Positions 1 through 9,420 of a DNA stretch of 64,000 nt are shown here, piece by piece. Source of the stretch: Planctomycetota bacterium (lineage in GTDB: Bacteria; Planctomycetota; UBA1135); assembly GCA_008501825.1 (NCBI GenBank), contig QQUA01000017.1:1-64000 (forward strand), read 5' to 3'. Positions within the stretch are counted from its first letter, which is position 1. The number at the start of each line of letters is the position of its first letter. The notes under the pieces are model-generated. The model was not told where the DNA came from and did no database searches. It was given only the letters and a program-made list of their open reading frames with translations. Position numbers and translations under genes: made by a program.

Positions 1-127
1 GAAGTCTTCTACAATCGGAGACGTCGTCATTCCTCCCTGGGCTATCTGAGCCCGGCGGAATTTGAACAACAAACTCAAGTCACCAAGGTGGCTTAAACCC
101 TGTGTCCACCAAACCGGGGGAATTCCA
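1..127 (+). mobile_element. Right end of an IS3-family insertion sequence, with the C-terminus of its transposase
   Basis: Frame 1 encodes the last 31 residues of an IS3-type OrfB transposase, including the RRRRHSSLGYLSP motif typical of the end of the rve integrase domain, and stops with TAA at 94-96. After the stop comes a right terminal repeat, ending in CA at 126-127, as IS3-family ends do. The same end (reverse orientation, starting with TG) recurs at 5280. The rest of the element lies beyond the left edge of the window. The element sits inside a minus-strand RHS-like gene. Confidence 0.85.
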
Positions 128-1020
128 GTCACTTTGGTTAGCAAAGTAGGATCGGAAGTATCGTCGTAACGGAAGGTGAAACTGTTGCCCCAAGGGTCTT
201 CGATCTTGGTGCAGCCGTACAGAGCTTTAAACGTGCCGGTCCAAAGGCGATCGAACTCCCAGATGACGCCGTTCTTCTCGGTCTTCTTGAAGTACGGTCC
301 ATTGGGAAAATCGGCATGGCCGCTACCTCGCGTCAACTTTTCCAGCTTGTCGTAGAAGCCTGACGGGCTGGTGTAACTGCCGCTACTTTCGTCATATAGA
401 TCGTTAACTCGACCGTCGCCCAAGAAAGCCCGGACATCCAAGTAGTTGCTGTGGCCGGAATCGATGTTTTCCGAAAGAAATAGCTGGGCGGTGTAATCCC
501 AGCCGTAGCCGATTTCCCCGCTGTAGTCGTAGGCACTTCGATATGTGCGGGTCCAACGGAAATCGAAACCGGTGCCTGGAATCACGAAATCGGTTTCGGT
601 GTACACAACTTCACCGGTGCCAGCCAGCACCAAAGGATGATCGTGGCCGTCCGGCGGCAATTGGCCAGGATTAGAACTGAAATCGTGTGGAGGCGCCAGA
701 GCGAAGCCGGTGCCGGCGGTCAGTGGATTGCCGGAATAACTTCCGGATCCACCGCAAGGACCGCAACCGGACGCAGCTTCAATCGAAGCCGGTCCCCAAT
801 GAATTCGAGCAAAGAAACCCGGATGAGATTCCACCCGGTTTTCATGAGAGCAATGAGCCCAATCGGCGAAACCATCGCTCAAGGCCGGTAAGCCGGAAGC
901 TCCGATGCGAGAAAAAGGGGTGTCCTTTGGATCCCCAAAATTCAGATCCGCCAAAGAAGCTCCGAGAGCTACCGGTACAAGGCAAAGAAAAAGAACGGAA
1001 AGAGGACGAGACCGTTTCAT
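128..1020 (-). pseudogene. RHS/YD-repeat family secreted protein, N-terminal part, interrupted by the IS
   Basis: The minus strand is open from an ATG at 1020 to the window edge. A GAGGAG ribosome site lies about 8 bases before the ATG. The first 20 or so residues are a signal peptide (MKRSRPLSVLFLCLVPVALGA). Residues about 95-165 read like the DUF6531 domain that opens RHS proteins: GNPLTAGTG, then GEVVYTETDF, then FRWTRTYRS and GYGWDY. Later stretches (SFTFRYDD) fit the start of YD repeats. At base 127 the frame enters the IS end and continues as nonsense for about 42 codons, so only roughly 297 native codons remain here. RHS proteins are usually far longer, with a variable, often toxic, C-terminus; that part would lie left of the IS if it survives. 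Confidence 0.8.
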
Positions 1021-1061
1021 GAGGGAAACTCCTCAAAACCTGGGAAAGAATGAACAGGGGT

Positions 1062-1088
1062 AAAGAGCGAAGAAGATCGCTCTTTTTG
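1062..1088. terminator. Hairpin with T-run in the leader of the RHS-like gene
   Basis: A perfect 9-base inverted repeat (AAAGAGCGA and TCGCTCTTT, loop of 6) is followed by further T on the + strand. It looks like an intrinsic terminator and the stem is symmetrical enough to work in either direction. It lies about 42 bases upstream of the RHS-like start on the minus strand, so it may be an attenuator in that leader. Confidence 0.5.
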
Positions 1089-1739
1089 AATAACCGATTT
1101 CCTAGGCGATGTGTTACAAAATTTTCAAAATTTGTAATTTTCTTCATAAATCGTTACGAAATCAGTCCATATTGATTTCCTTTAATATATTCCATGTGAA
1201 ATGCCAGCGGTTGGTATTGCGGGGCAGATTGAGCATCCCAACACCTCATAAGATTTTTCAGGAAAACTCCCTGATCACCAAGGCGAGAAATCCGATCTCG
1301 AATCAAAATGCCTGAAAATCCATCCAACTTCCGCATGAACTGGGAGATAGAGAAATAAAGATTTCCTCCTCTTGCCAGGGAATCAGGCGGCACCGTTGGG
1401 AAACAATGCCATTGCCCAACTCCCAAAGAACATAGCCATCGGCTTCACCGCTCTGAGACTTGATGGCAAAATTTCAGGACTTCAACACTGAGAAACCTGA
1501 CAACCGGCGGATGCGCATAAAACCAAAAATGTGAATCAAACTAGCTGCCCTCGTACCCGCCCGAAATGAAGCGGATACGAGGAAGCTACCAAGACTTGGA
1601 TAGCAAAGAAATAAGTCTGAAACGTTGGTTTTCTCTGACCCTATTTGCATTGCAACGGGATTCACAATTCTTTGCCCCATTTATCCAACTTTTGAAAAAG
1701 AGGACCCTCTAATGCAATTGCTACTCCCTTTTCTCTCTA
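1089..1739. other. Intergenic stretch, AT-rich, no gene seen
   Basis: Only short overlapping frames without ribosome sites or recognisable protein sequence are present. The part near 1100-1200 is strongly AT-rich and is a plausible promoter region for the minus-strand RHS-like gene, but I see no convincing -35/-10 pair. Confidence 0.5.
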
Positions 1740-3308
1740 CTACTCTGTATATGGCATGATTTGAGCCTCCACTACGTTACTTACCTTTCCGAACTGAAGG
1801 GCTTGAAGCCAGATATTCAAGGCAGAAGCAACCTCGGGAACTACTCCGGTAAACGATGCCTCACCCCAGAAATCAGCAGTTAGCTTTAACCCATACTGCA
1901 CCTGATAAAGATCGAGTTCAATATTCATACTTGGTACAGGCGTACTTCCATAACCATTTGTACTGTAAACAACAAAAACGGGCTCTAGTGGAGTGCACTG
2001 CTTCACCTGAATAGAAGTAAGGTCGAGTGAAACAGCCGGATTAGGCGCTACTTGCAAGAGAAGGCGAGGTTCAAGGTCATAAACGTAAATTGCGCCAGAA
2101 TCAACCTGCGCACTGTCATTAAATGGGGCACCTACCACCAGCTGCTCTTGAGTTAGTATGATGTCTTCTCCAAATCCATCAGCTCCCCTACCGTCAGAAG
2201 CCACGCATTCATGTTCAAGCAACCATCTACCTGACGAATATCGATAGATAAATGCAATCCCAGGAAGATTGCTGGATCCACCGACACCAGAAGCCCCCAC
2301 AGCAATGGTACCCCCATCAATAGAAACAGACCCTCCAAAGCCGTCAACCTCTCGCTGAATCGGTGGAACAAATCTCTCCTCAAAAAACCATGAGTCAAAA
2401 AGAGGGTAATATCGGTAAATATAGACCGCCCCTCTATCATTACCAAGTCCGGGCGAACCAATTGCCATCAAATCTCCGTCAATTACCAACGAACGACCGA
2501 AATCCGTATCCCCAGTGGGCTCGAAACTTCGCACAATAACCCAGTTTTGAGAGGAGGGAAGGTATTCAAGCAAATAAACCTTTCCGGAGTTCGAATTTGC
2601 TTTTGGAGCACCAACAATGGCGTAATTCCCATAAACATCAATTGAGTAGCCAAATTCATCATCAGAATCGGTCGGAGAAGAAACCTTACTAATGTAACTC
2701 CACTGATCAACCGAACTAAAAGGATCGCGCTCGTAGAAATACACAGACTCCGGAATCGACGTGCCACCCCCATGGGAACTGACAGCTAATGTATTTTCAA
2801 ACAAGCTTAACGTGTGCCCAAAAACCCCAAGTTCCAGTCCATCAGGGTTCAAAATCTTTAATTCGGGCTCCCATTGACCAAGTGGCGGGTATTCTGAATT
2901 GAAATGAAAGACATAAACCGCCCCAGCACGATCCGCACCGGCCTCACCATCCAAGTGCGCTCCAATTGCAACAATATCTCCTGCAATTTCAACATCCAGC
3001 CCGAATCTATTCGGGGTGGAAGGATTATCCCAAGGTATAAACTTAATTGGATCGCCCCAAATTCCGGAGCTGAATTCATATAAATATGCAGCTTCCGCGC
3101 CATCAATTGCAGAGCTACCTGCAGATCCGTTGGTACCGACCAACAACATATTTTCATTTCGAGAAGCACGGATGCCGAATTGTGCCCCAGACCCCAGACC
3201 ATTTTCCCAGATCTTTGCATCCTGAGTCAATGTGGACTGCCCCGTGGATGCCTCGGCGGTTAACACCATGGCCGATGTAATTACTAGCAAAAACTTAAAG
3301 TGTCTCAT
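1740..3308 (-). CDS. Secreted seven-repeat FG-GAP beta-propeller protein
   Basis: 522 residues from an ATG at 3308, chosen over an upstream ATG at 3335 because GAGG lies 8 bases before it and a signal peptide (MRHFKFLLVITSAMVLTAEA) follows at once. Seven FG-GAP units can be counted, each starting FGxS/D and ending in VGAP-like or IGSP-like turns, with GAVYVY-type strands between. Unlike the neighbouring propellers it lacks the DxDxDG calcium loops. The last 110 residues form a separate beta domain that resembles the C-terminal domains of other secreted proteins here. Function is unknown; a cell-surface binding or adhesion role is the usual guess for such propellers. Confidence 0.8.
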   Translation of the reverse strand: MRHFKFLLVITSAMVLTAEASTGQSTLTQDAKIWENGLGSGAQFGIRASRNENMLLVGTNGSAGSSAIDGAEAAYLYEFSSGIWGDPIKFIPWDNPSTPNRFGLDVEIAGDIVAIGAHLDGEAGADRAGAVYVFHFNSEYPPLGQWEPELKILNPDGLELGVFGHTLSLFENTLAVSSHGGGTSIPESVYFYERDPFSSVDQWSYISKVSSPTDSDDEFGYSIDVYGNYAIVGAPKANSNSGKVYLLEYLPSSQNWVIVRSFEPTGDTDFGRSLVIDGDLMAIGSPGLGNDRGAVYIYRYYPLFDSWFFEERFVPPIQREVDGFGGSVSIDGGTIAVGASGVGGSSNLPGIAFIYRYSSGRWLLEHECVASDGRGADGFGEDIILTQEQLVVGAPFNDSAQVDSGAIYVYDLEPRLLLQVAPNPAVSLDLTSIQVKQCTPLEPVFVVYSTNGYGSTPVPSMNIELDLYQVQYGLKLTADFWGEASFTGVVPEVASALNIWLQALQFGKVSNVVEAQIMPYTE

Positions 3309-3603
3309 TCCTTTGACCTCTTCATTTGACGGCATTGCCAGTCTGCAGCATGCCGGGTACGAAAAGGGAGTGGAAAGAGAGGGCGTCTATATGTCAGTTT
3401 TTTTTGATTTTTTTAATAGAAAATCCTATATATTCAGGACCCGACAGTCTTTTTCTTGCCCTTGACTTGATTCCCACAGACTGGACCGCCCTTCATTACA
3501 GCAAATGCCGCCGAATAGCATTTATGCATCATCACAATCAAGCAAAATTATTCCTCAGGTACAATGAAAAATTCGACGTACCCCGCATTTCTCGCGTAAA
3601 CAA
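3309..3603. other. Intergenic, upstream of the 1740-3308 gene
   Basis: About 295 bases without a gene. It contains AT-rich segments (3398-3430) that could carry the promoter of the minus-strand propeller gene. Nothing else recognised. Confidence 0.5.
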
Positions 3604-4065
3604 TTAGGGCTTAATTTCAACCAAGGCTCTGGCGCTGGATAAACTCGGCTGATCGGGTGCGCGGAGAGTTACAGACGCAAAACCAATCGTCTGCCCAATA
3701 AACGCACTCGCAGCTCCCGGATTCAGGGTTATCAGAGTGACTGCGTGGCCATTTGAATCCAAGGAACCCACAGCACCTGGAATCCCCCCCAAGCCGCCAA
3801 ATGCGGTCCGGTGGAGCAACCAAGTCTTCGCCAAAGGGACTTCGACTCCATTCCAGTGGGCAATCCCACGCCGATCCGAGGAGGCCAACAATCGATAGGC
3901 TTTTCCTCCCTCGGAGATAGGGAATATATGGTCAAACTTAACCGTTCCACCTTGTGAAGAGGAAATGGATAAGCGGTCAGCCTCCAAAAAAGAATCAAAA
4001 GAGTAGATTCCGATAGCTCCTGGATTTCTTGTGCCGGGAGGCACGCCAGCGTTTTCATAAAACAT
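3604..4065 (-). repeat. Near-identical 3' segment shared with 7765-8226
   Basis: Positions 3604-4065 and 7765-8226 align without gaps at an offset of 4161 bases. From 3927 to 4065 I see no mismatch over 139 bases; the rest has scattered differences. Identity ends abruptly at 4066/8227, after which the two genes are only similar at the protein level. Confidence 0.85.
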
Positions 4066-5253
4066 GATTTCCCTTCGGCCATCTCCCGTCATATCACCAA
4101 TAGAAGCCAACGAGCGTCCCTTATATTCGAGTTCCTGCCCTTGGAAACGATGCAAAAGAGCACCATCTCTACCAGAGTATACATATACTGCTCCCATTCC
4201 GAAAATACCTCCGAAATCAGCCGTCCGTGCTGCGACAGCGAAGTCCGGGATCGAATCCATATCCAAATCTCCTGTTCCCAAAACCCCAGAACCAAATGCG
4301 CTTAAGGTTCCTTCTCCTTCATATTGATAAATGATGGAAGCATCAGCACCCGATAAAACATACGCAGCCCCTGGCCTCCAAGGTCCGGAATAGTGAGAGG
4401 AGGCACCAATAATAAAATCACCGAGCCCGTCACCATTAATATCTCCAATACCATCAAGCGATGATCCAAATTGTTCTTCAAATGAAAATCCATCAATCTC
4501 AAACAAAAGTGATCCATTTTCACCAGAAATAATGTGAATAGAACCAGTCAATCCCGCAACAAAGGAGGAGGCCGCCAGATCTGAAATACCGTCTCCCGAA
4601 ATATCGCCTAGGCAGCCAACATTCCAACCGAGTTGGATTCCTGGACTAGTACCTTGGTACCGGAAAAGGAGACTTCCTGTTTTTCCAGAGAAAACAAGCG
4701 CCTCACCTGCCAGCGAAAGTCCACCTGGAGAAGCCCAAGGCGCTCCAACAACAAAATCGACAACGGAATCCCCGTCAATGTCTTCACAGCTTGCGAGGAC
4801 CTGCCCAAATAGATCAGCAATTTGAGTACTCTGAATTGAATAAATGGTAACTCCAGTCTCCCCTGAAATTACGCTTACCCTTCCGGGAAAAATGACACTC
4901 TGGGATCCCGATCCTACCAAGAGATCTGGCGTACCATCTACATCAATATCCCCCAAATAATCCATTGAAATTCCAAATCCTTCACTCTCGGCAATCCCTT
5001 CGAATTTTCGCAACTGGTTTCCTGTGGCCCCAGAAAAAACATAAGCAGCACCCTGAAAGCCAGTCCCAAATATACACTCAGTTGGGGCCCCGATGAAGAT
5101 TTCTTCAATGCTATCATGGTCCAAGTCACCAGGACCCGCTAATGCAAACCCGAAGCTATTGCCGTGCGAAGCTGGATTATCAATATGAAGCAATTGATTC
5201 CAGTCTCCACCTGGAACTTGCATCATCATCAACAAGATTAAGATCGAACACAT
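3604..5253 (-). CDS. Secreted seven-bladed FG-GAP propeller with calcium loops (copy A)
   Basis: 549 residues. A very short hydrophobic leader (MCSILILLMMM) precedes QVPGG, which is also the start of the mature part in the 7765-9420 paralogue. Seven integrin-alpha-like FG-GAP units each carry a calcium loop such as GDLDHD, GDIDVDG, DIDGDS, GDISGDG, GDINGDG, GDLDMD and GDMTGDG, predicting a closed seven-bladed propeller. The last 130 residues are a beta domain with LDSNGHA and IGFASV motifs. The ATG lies 27 bases from the end of an IS remnant, so transcription probably starts within IS-derived DNA. The AGGAG is only one base before the ATG. The 3' third is nearly identical to that of the 7765 gene. 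Confidence 0.82.
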   Translation of the reverse strand: MCSILILLMMMQVPGGDWNQLLHIDNPASHGNSFGFALAGPGDLDHDSIEEIFIGAPTECIFGTGFQGAAYVFSGATGNQLRKFEGIAESEGFGISMDYLGDIDVDGTPDLLVGSGSQSVIFPGRVSVISGETGVTIYSIQSTQIADLFGQVLASCEDIDGDSVVDFVVGAPWASPGGLSLAGEALVFSGKTGSLLFRYQGTSPGIQLGWNVGCLGDISGDGISDLAASSFVAGLTGSIHIISGENGSLLFEIDGFSFEEQFGSSLDGIGDINGDGLGDFIIGASSHYSGPWRPGAAYVLSGADASIIYQYEGEGTLSAFGSGVLGTGDLDMDSIPDFAVAARTADFGGIFGMGAVYVYSGRDGALLHRFQGQELEYKGRSLASIGDMTGDGRREIMFYENAGVPPGTRNPGAIGIYSFDSFLEADRLSISSSQGGTVKFDHIFPISEGGKAYRLLASSDRRGIAHWNGVEVPLAKTWLLHRTAFGGLGGIPGAVGSLDSNGHAVTLITLNPGAASAFIGQTIGFASVTLRAPDQPSLSSARALVEIKP

Positions 5254-5279
5254 TCTCCTCTTCCCGTTACCACTCCTTC

Positions 5280-5400
5280 TGCAATTTCCCCGGTTTGGTG
5301 GACACAGGGTTTAAGCCACCTTGATGACTTGAGTTTGTTGTTCAAATTCCGCAACAATTGGAATACCTCAAGAGAAGTGACGACATCTACATTAGACCTG
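5280..5400 (-). mobile_element. Decayed IS3-family right end (same IS as at 1-127, opposite orientation)
   Basis: From the TG at 5280 the sequence matches the reverse complement of the IS end at 127, through the terminal repeat, the TAA stop and the last 13 or so codons (AEFEQQTQVIKVA). Further in, the frame can still be followed weakly (RHFS, stop, GIPIV) against RRHSSLGYLSP, with an in-frame TGA. The transposase is therefore dead. The stub may supply the promoter of the propeller gene that starts at 5253. Confidence 0.8.
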
Positions 5401-5422
5401 CTTTTTGGCATCGAGATCACCA

Positions 5423-5956
5423 TTAGATTAATTCTCCAATATAGGGAAACGCAAAGAATCCAAGCCAGCAAAACAAACTAGTAAGTACACTCAGGGATCC
5501 GTATATGCTGGACTTGAAAAAGCCAATCATGATTATGACTAAGACAGCCAAGATCACCCACGTTGATGCTGAAAGAAGTGTGATCAACCTCGTATACGAC
5601 TTTCCATTGAACATCAAACCGTACTCCCACGAAACATATAAATGATAGAAGTTAAGAAATCCTAAAATTGCGACGACGACCAAATATCTCCATGAAACAC
5701 CCCTGAAACTACGCAATACTTTCCGACAGAGCAAAAGGAAACCGAACGAATAAATTAAGCTGACAAACAGCGGAGCTCCAACAAATAATCCAACAATTTC
5801 CGTTGCAAGAGGCCAAGGACTTGTAATCGCTGGCGTGTTATTCCAAATTCCCAGCAAACTTATCACCCACACTAAAGATACGCATAGCGCGACTACGCTT
5901 GGGCTGATCTCCTTCTTAACAGAAGGAGGGGTACTAATCCTAAAGACGTTAAGCAT
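5423..5956 (-). CDS. Small integral membrane protein, unknown function
   Basis: 177 residues with about five hydrophobic segments (roughly 20-40, 52-76, 88-108, 122-146 and 150-172). Not recognised. No catalytic motif or conserved polar residues in the membrane stand out. It lies between the propeller genes on the same strand; the last codons overlap the edge of the decayed IS region, so the C-terminus may be altered by it. Confidence 0.55.
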   Translation of the reverse strand: MLNVFRISTPPSVKKEISPSVVALCVSLVWVISLLGIWNNTPAITSPWPLATEIVGLFVGAPLFVSLIYSFGFLLLCRKVLRSFRGVSWRYLVVVAILGFLNFYHLYVSWEYGLMFNGKSYTRLITLLSASTWVILAVLVIIMIGFFKSSIYGSLSVLTSLFCWLGFFAFPYIGELI

Positions 5957-6095
5957 TTCTCTTGGGTGAATTCAGATGGCAGATCTTTTACATGGGCTCA
6001 TATCGTAGCAAAGAAGCCATCGGCGAATGAAATGATCTCCGCTCTGTACTCATCCGAACTCAATGATTAGTCCATGTAAAGAGCATCTAAAGGGC

Positions 6096-7739
6096 TTAAG
6101 GAATAACCTGGACCAAAAGGCGGGCCGAAGATCGTTTGGGGCTGTTTCTATTAGGTCCTGCAACAGCAACAAAAGCGTACCTATTACCCACGAGAGAAGC
6201 CGAAAGTTGCCCCGGTTGAACCGTCAGAGTGGCCATAGCATTTCCATTGGAATCAAGAGTTCCGATTTGGCCGGGAAATTTCCCCAATCTTCCGCTCTTC
6301 GATGCCAAAAGAAGCGGGGTTCGCGCTAAAGGTAGGGAAAACCCCTGAAAGTTGGACACCTCATATTCGCTTGAGCTAGAAAAAATTTGGTAATTGAATC
6401 CCGCAAATTCCTCGGGGAAATCCACAAAAAAGGTCGCGACTCCTCCAGATGAGGCAGAAACTTTTCTACTTTCTGCCGTCAGAAATGGATTGAAAGAAAA
6501 TACTCGAATTGAGCCAATCCAATTTTCGTTCGCTCCATCTTCAAAGGGAGAGCTAATTGCGACAAAGTTGGCGCCATCTCGTCCGGTTGCGGATCTTACT
6601 GATGAAATTCCGCTTCCCATTCTTGAATCATCCTTTCCTCTAAAGGAGAAAAGAAAACTGCCGTCACTTCCAGAATATAGATCGCACCCGCCTGCGCCAT
6701 CAAATCCATCGTAGAACCTATCAGGCGCCCCAACGGCTAGATCTGGGACTCCATCACTATTTATGTCTCCGATTCCGACGACATCATGACCAAATTTCTC
6801 ATAGTGCTTTACTCCCTGTAGTTCTCTGATTATGTTTCCAGTTAACCCGGAAATAATTAGAACATACCCAATTCTAGGAATAGAGGTTACCTGGACTGCT
6901 CCAGCGGCGAAGTCTTGCGCTCCGTCGTTGTCAAGATCCCCTATATGGCTTATCGAAAATCCTAAAAAGTCATTGCCAAGGCGCCCATCGATGGAGTAAA
7001 TCTCCTGTCTACTGCCTGTGGAGATTACTGTAACTCTTCCCTGAGAAAAAGGAGTGCTTTGAAACGCAATATCCCCCCTGCCGTCTCCATCTACATCTCC
7101 AATTCCAGCAACCTCCTCTCCAACTTCTTCTGATGTTTGAATTCCAAAATGGGAGAAAATTAGGGCCCCGTTGGCCCCAGAAAAAATAAATACTCCCCCT
7201 GTACTATTAAATATTTGATCGTATCTTGGAGCTCCGACCACAAAGTCAGGCAACAAATCTCCGTCGATATCGCCAATGCTTGAAATGGAGAATCCAAAAG
7301 AATCCCCGCCTCCTCCGCCTGAGACCTCATAGATAACATTCCCTGAAACACCGGAAACCGCTAATACTTTTCCTGGATCTGGATGAGTGCCGGGAGCTCC
7401 CACTAAATAATCAGCTATTCCATCTCCATCGATGTCTCCAGCTTCCCCCAGGCTCCACCCTAATGCATCGCCAAGATTTCCTGAGATCTCATAGATGACT
7501 TCTCCGGTATCTCCAGAAAATGCAACCACTAAACCGTGAAACGGCTGACCAACCGGGCCAACTGACGGGGAACCTGAAACCAAATCTGAAATACCATCGC
7601 CATCTAGATCGCCTGGGGAAAGAACAGCGGTTCCAAGTCGATCACCAGTATTTTGGCCGAACACGGAAAGAATCTCTTTCCCTTCTCCAAATCCAAGAAT
7701 TTGAAGCGACAGAGAGCAAAACAAAATTAATTCAAACAC
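6096..7739 (-). CDS. Secreted seven-bladed FG-GAP propeller with calcium loops (copy C)
   Basis: 547 residues from a GTG at 7739. This start has a perfect GGAGGAG 5 bases upstream and is followed directly by a signal peptide (MFELILFCSLSLQILGFG); the longer frame from a TTG at 7775 would overlap the upstream gene. Seven FG-GAP units, six with calcium loops (GDLDGDG, GDIDGDG twice over, GDVDGDG, GDLDNDG, GDINSDG), predict a seven-bladed propeller. The last 130 residues are a diverged version of the C-terminal domain of its two neighbours (LDSNGNA). It starts 25 bases after the stop of the 7765 gene and is likely cotranscribed with it. Confidence 0.82.
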   Translation of the reverse strand: MFELILFCSLSLQILGFGEGKEILSVFGQNTGDRLGTAVLSPGDLDGDGISDLVSGSPSVGPVGQPFHGLVVAFSGDTGEVIYEISGNLGDALGWSLGEAGDIDGDGIADYLVGAPGTHPDPGKVLAVSGVSGNVIYEVSGGGGGDSFGFSISSIGDIDGDLLPDFVVGAPRYDQIFNSTGGVFIFSGANGALIFSHFGIQTSEEVGEEVAGIGDVDGDGRGDIAFQSTPFSQGRVTVISTGSRQEIYSIDGRLGNDFLGFSISHIGDLDNDGAQDFAAGAVQVTSIPRIGYVLIISGLTGNIIRELQGVKHYEKFGHDVVGIGDINSDGVPDLAVGAPDRFYDGFDGAGGCDLYSGSDGSFLFSFRGKDDSRMGSGISSVRSATGRDGANFVAISSPFEDGANENWIGSIRVFSFNPFLTAESRKVSASSGGVATFFVDFPEEFAGFNYQIFSSSSEYEVSNFQGFSLPLARTPLLLASKSGRLGKFPGQIGTLDSNGNAMATLTVQPGQLSASLVGNRYAFVAVAGPNRNSPKRSSARLLVQVIP

Positions 7740-7764
7740 CTTCTCTCCTCCAATCCCCCTAACT

Positions 7765-8226
7765 TCATGGCTCAATCAAAACCAAGATTCTGGCGCTCGA
7801 CAGGCTGGGCTGATCGGGTGCGTGGAAAGTTACGGACGCGAAACCAATCGTCCGCCCGATAAACGCACTCGCAACTCCCGGATTCAGGCTCATTAGGGTG
7901 ATCGCGTGACCATTGGAATCCAAAAAACCCACAGCACCTGGAATCCCCCCCAGGCCGCCAAATGCGGTCCGGTGGAGCAACCAAGTCTTCGCCAAAGGGA
8001 CATCGACTCCATTCCAGTGGGCAATCCCACGCCGATCCGAAGAGGCCAGCAATCGATAGGCTTTTCCTCCCTCGGAGATAGGGAATTTATGGTCAAACTT
8101 AACCGTTCCACCTTGTGAAGAGGAAATGGATAAGCGGTCAGCCTCCAAAAAAGAATCAAAAGAGTAGATTCCGATAGCTCCTGGATTTCTTGTGCCGGGA
8201 GGCACGCCAGCGTTTTCATAAAACAT
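7765..8226 (-). repeat. Near-identical 3' segment shared with 3604-4065
   Basis: Partner of the segment at 3604-4065; identity stops sharply at 8226. Confidence 0.85.
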
Positions 8227-9420
8227 AATCTCATCTTTCTCGTCGCCAGAGATATCATTTACAAAATCGAGCGTAGTCCCCAAATATTCCCTTTCTTGGC
8301 CCACGAACCTGGTAAGCAATTCCCCATCCCGACCAGAATAAACATAAACCGCCCCTTGCCCAGAAACGCCTCCGAAATCTGCAAAGCGAGCCGCAACCGC
8401 GAAATCTGGTACATCATCATAGTCCAAATCCACTCCACCTAAAACATCGGAACCAAACGCGCTAAAATTGCCTTCCCCCTGATACTGGTGAATCATGGAT
8501 CCATCCATCCCAGACAAAACGTAAGCAGCGCCAGGTTCAAAAAAACCTTCAGATGCCTTATCGGCACCAATAATGTAGTCGGAATATCCATCCAGATCAA
8601 TATCGCCGATGTTATCAATAGCAGATCCAAATCGTTCATCACTTGTGAAACCATCCACTCTATATAGAAACTGGCCCGTTGCTCCAGAAATAGTAAAAAT
8701 AGTACCAGTCAAACCACCTCTAAAAGAAGAGGCGGCTAAATCAGGAATCCAGTCTCCATCGACATCACCGATCGCACCGACCACATGCCCTAGACTTTCT
8801 CCAGAAATTTGCCCAGAAAAACGATATAAAACCGAACCGGATTTCCCAGAGAAAACAACAACTTCGCCAGCCGCCCATACTCCATTTGGTGAGGAATCTG
8901 GTGCTCCGACAACAAAATCCCGAACAAGATCGCCATCCAAGTCATCTACACTGACAACGGCAAAACCAAATCGATCCATAAGATTCGGACTTTGGATCTC
9001 ATACACTGAGATTCCAGTACAGCCAGAAATTACATAAACTTTGCTTGGATTACTTTGGCTTTGAGATCCGGTCCCAACTATAAATTCTGGACAGCCATCT
9101 CCATTAATATCTCCGAGAAAGCTAAGACTTGTACCAAAAGCCTCTCCCTCCCAATTCCCTTCTACCCGAAGGAGCTGCGAGCCATCATGTCCTGAAAAAA
9201 GATAAACGGCTCCTTGGAATCCCGTACCCCAAATACTTTCACTTGGGGCCCCTATAAGAATTTCGTTGATTCCATCTCCGTTGACATCCTCCACGGAACT
9301 TAGTGCCCAACCAAAAAGGGCGTCAGCCGAAGAAGGATTCACTACATGCAATTCCCTTTCCCACGCCCCTCCAGGGACCTGGGTCAAGCAAGCAAACACG
9401 AAGGAAACGAAGCTCCACAT
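7765..9420 (-). CDS. Secreted seven-bladed FG-GAP propeller with calcium loops (copy B)
   Basis: 551 residues. Signal peptide MWSFVSFVFACLT, then QVPGG as in copy A. Seven FG-GAP units with loops such as EDVNGDG, GDINGDG, DDLDGD, GDVDGD, GDIDLDG, VDLDYD and NDISGD. The C-terminal 130-residue domain and the last blade are almost identical at DNA level to copy A (3604-5253), while the rest is only moderately similar. Probably first gene of a transcript that continues into copy C. Likely exported; role unknown, by analogy with integrin-alpha-type propellers a binding or matrix protein. Confidence 0.82.
   Translation of the reverse strand: MWSFVSFVFACLTQVPGGAWERELHVVNPSSADALFGWALSSVEDVNGDGINEILIGAPSESIWGTGFQGAVYLFSGHDGSQLLRVEGNWEGEAFGTSLSFLGDINGDGCPEFIVGTGSQSQSNPSKVYVISGCTGISVYEIQSPNLMDRFGFAVVSVDDLDGDLVRDFVVGAPDSSPNGVWAAGEVVVFSGKSGSVLYRFSGQISGESLGHVVGAIGDVDGDWIPDLAASSFRGGLTGTIFTISGATGQFLYRVDGFTSDERFGSAIDNIGDIDLDGYSDYIIGADKASEGFFEPGAAYVLSGMDGSMIHQYQGEGNFSAFGSDVLGGVDLDYDDVPDFAVAARFADFGGVSGQGAVYVYSGRDGELLTRFVGQEREYLGTTLDFVNDISGDEKDEIMFYENAGVPPGTRNPGAIGIYSFDSFLEADRLSISSSQGGTVKFDHKFPISEGGKAYRLLASSDRRGIAHWNGVDVPLAKTWLLHRTAFGGLGGIPGAVGFLDSNGHAITLMSLNPGVASAFIGRTIGFASVTFHAPDQPSLSSARILVLIEP

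Noticed and set aside
1154..1680. Two minus frames of 90 and 68 residues
   Set aside because: No ribosome site, no recognisable sequence, AT-rich intergenic DNA.
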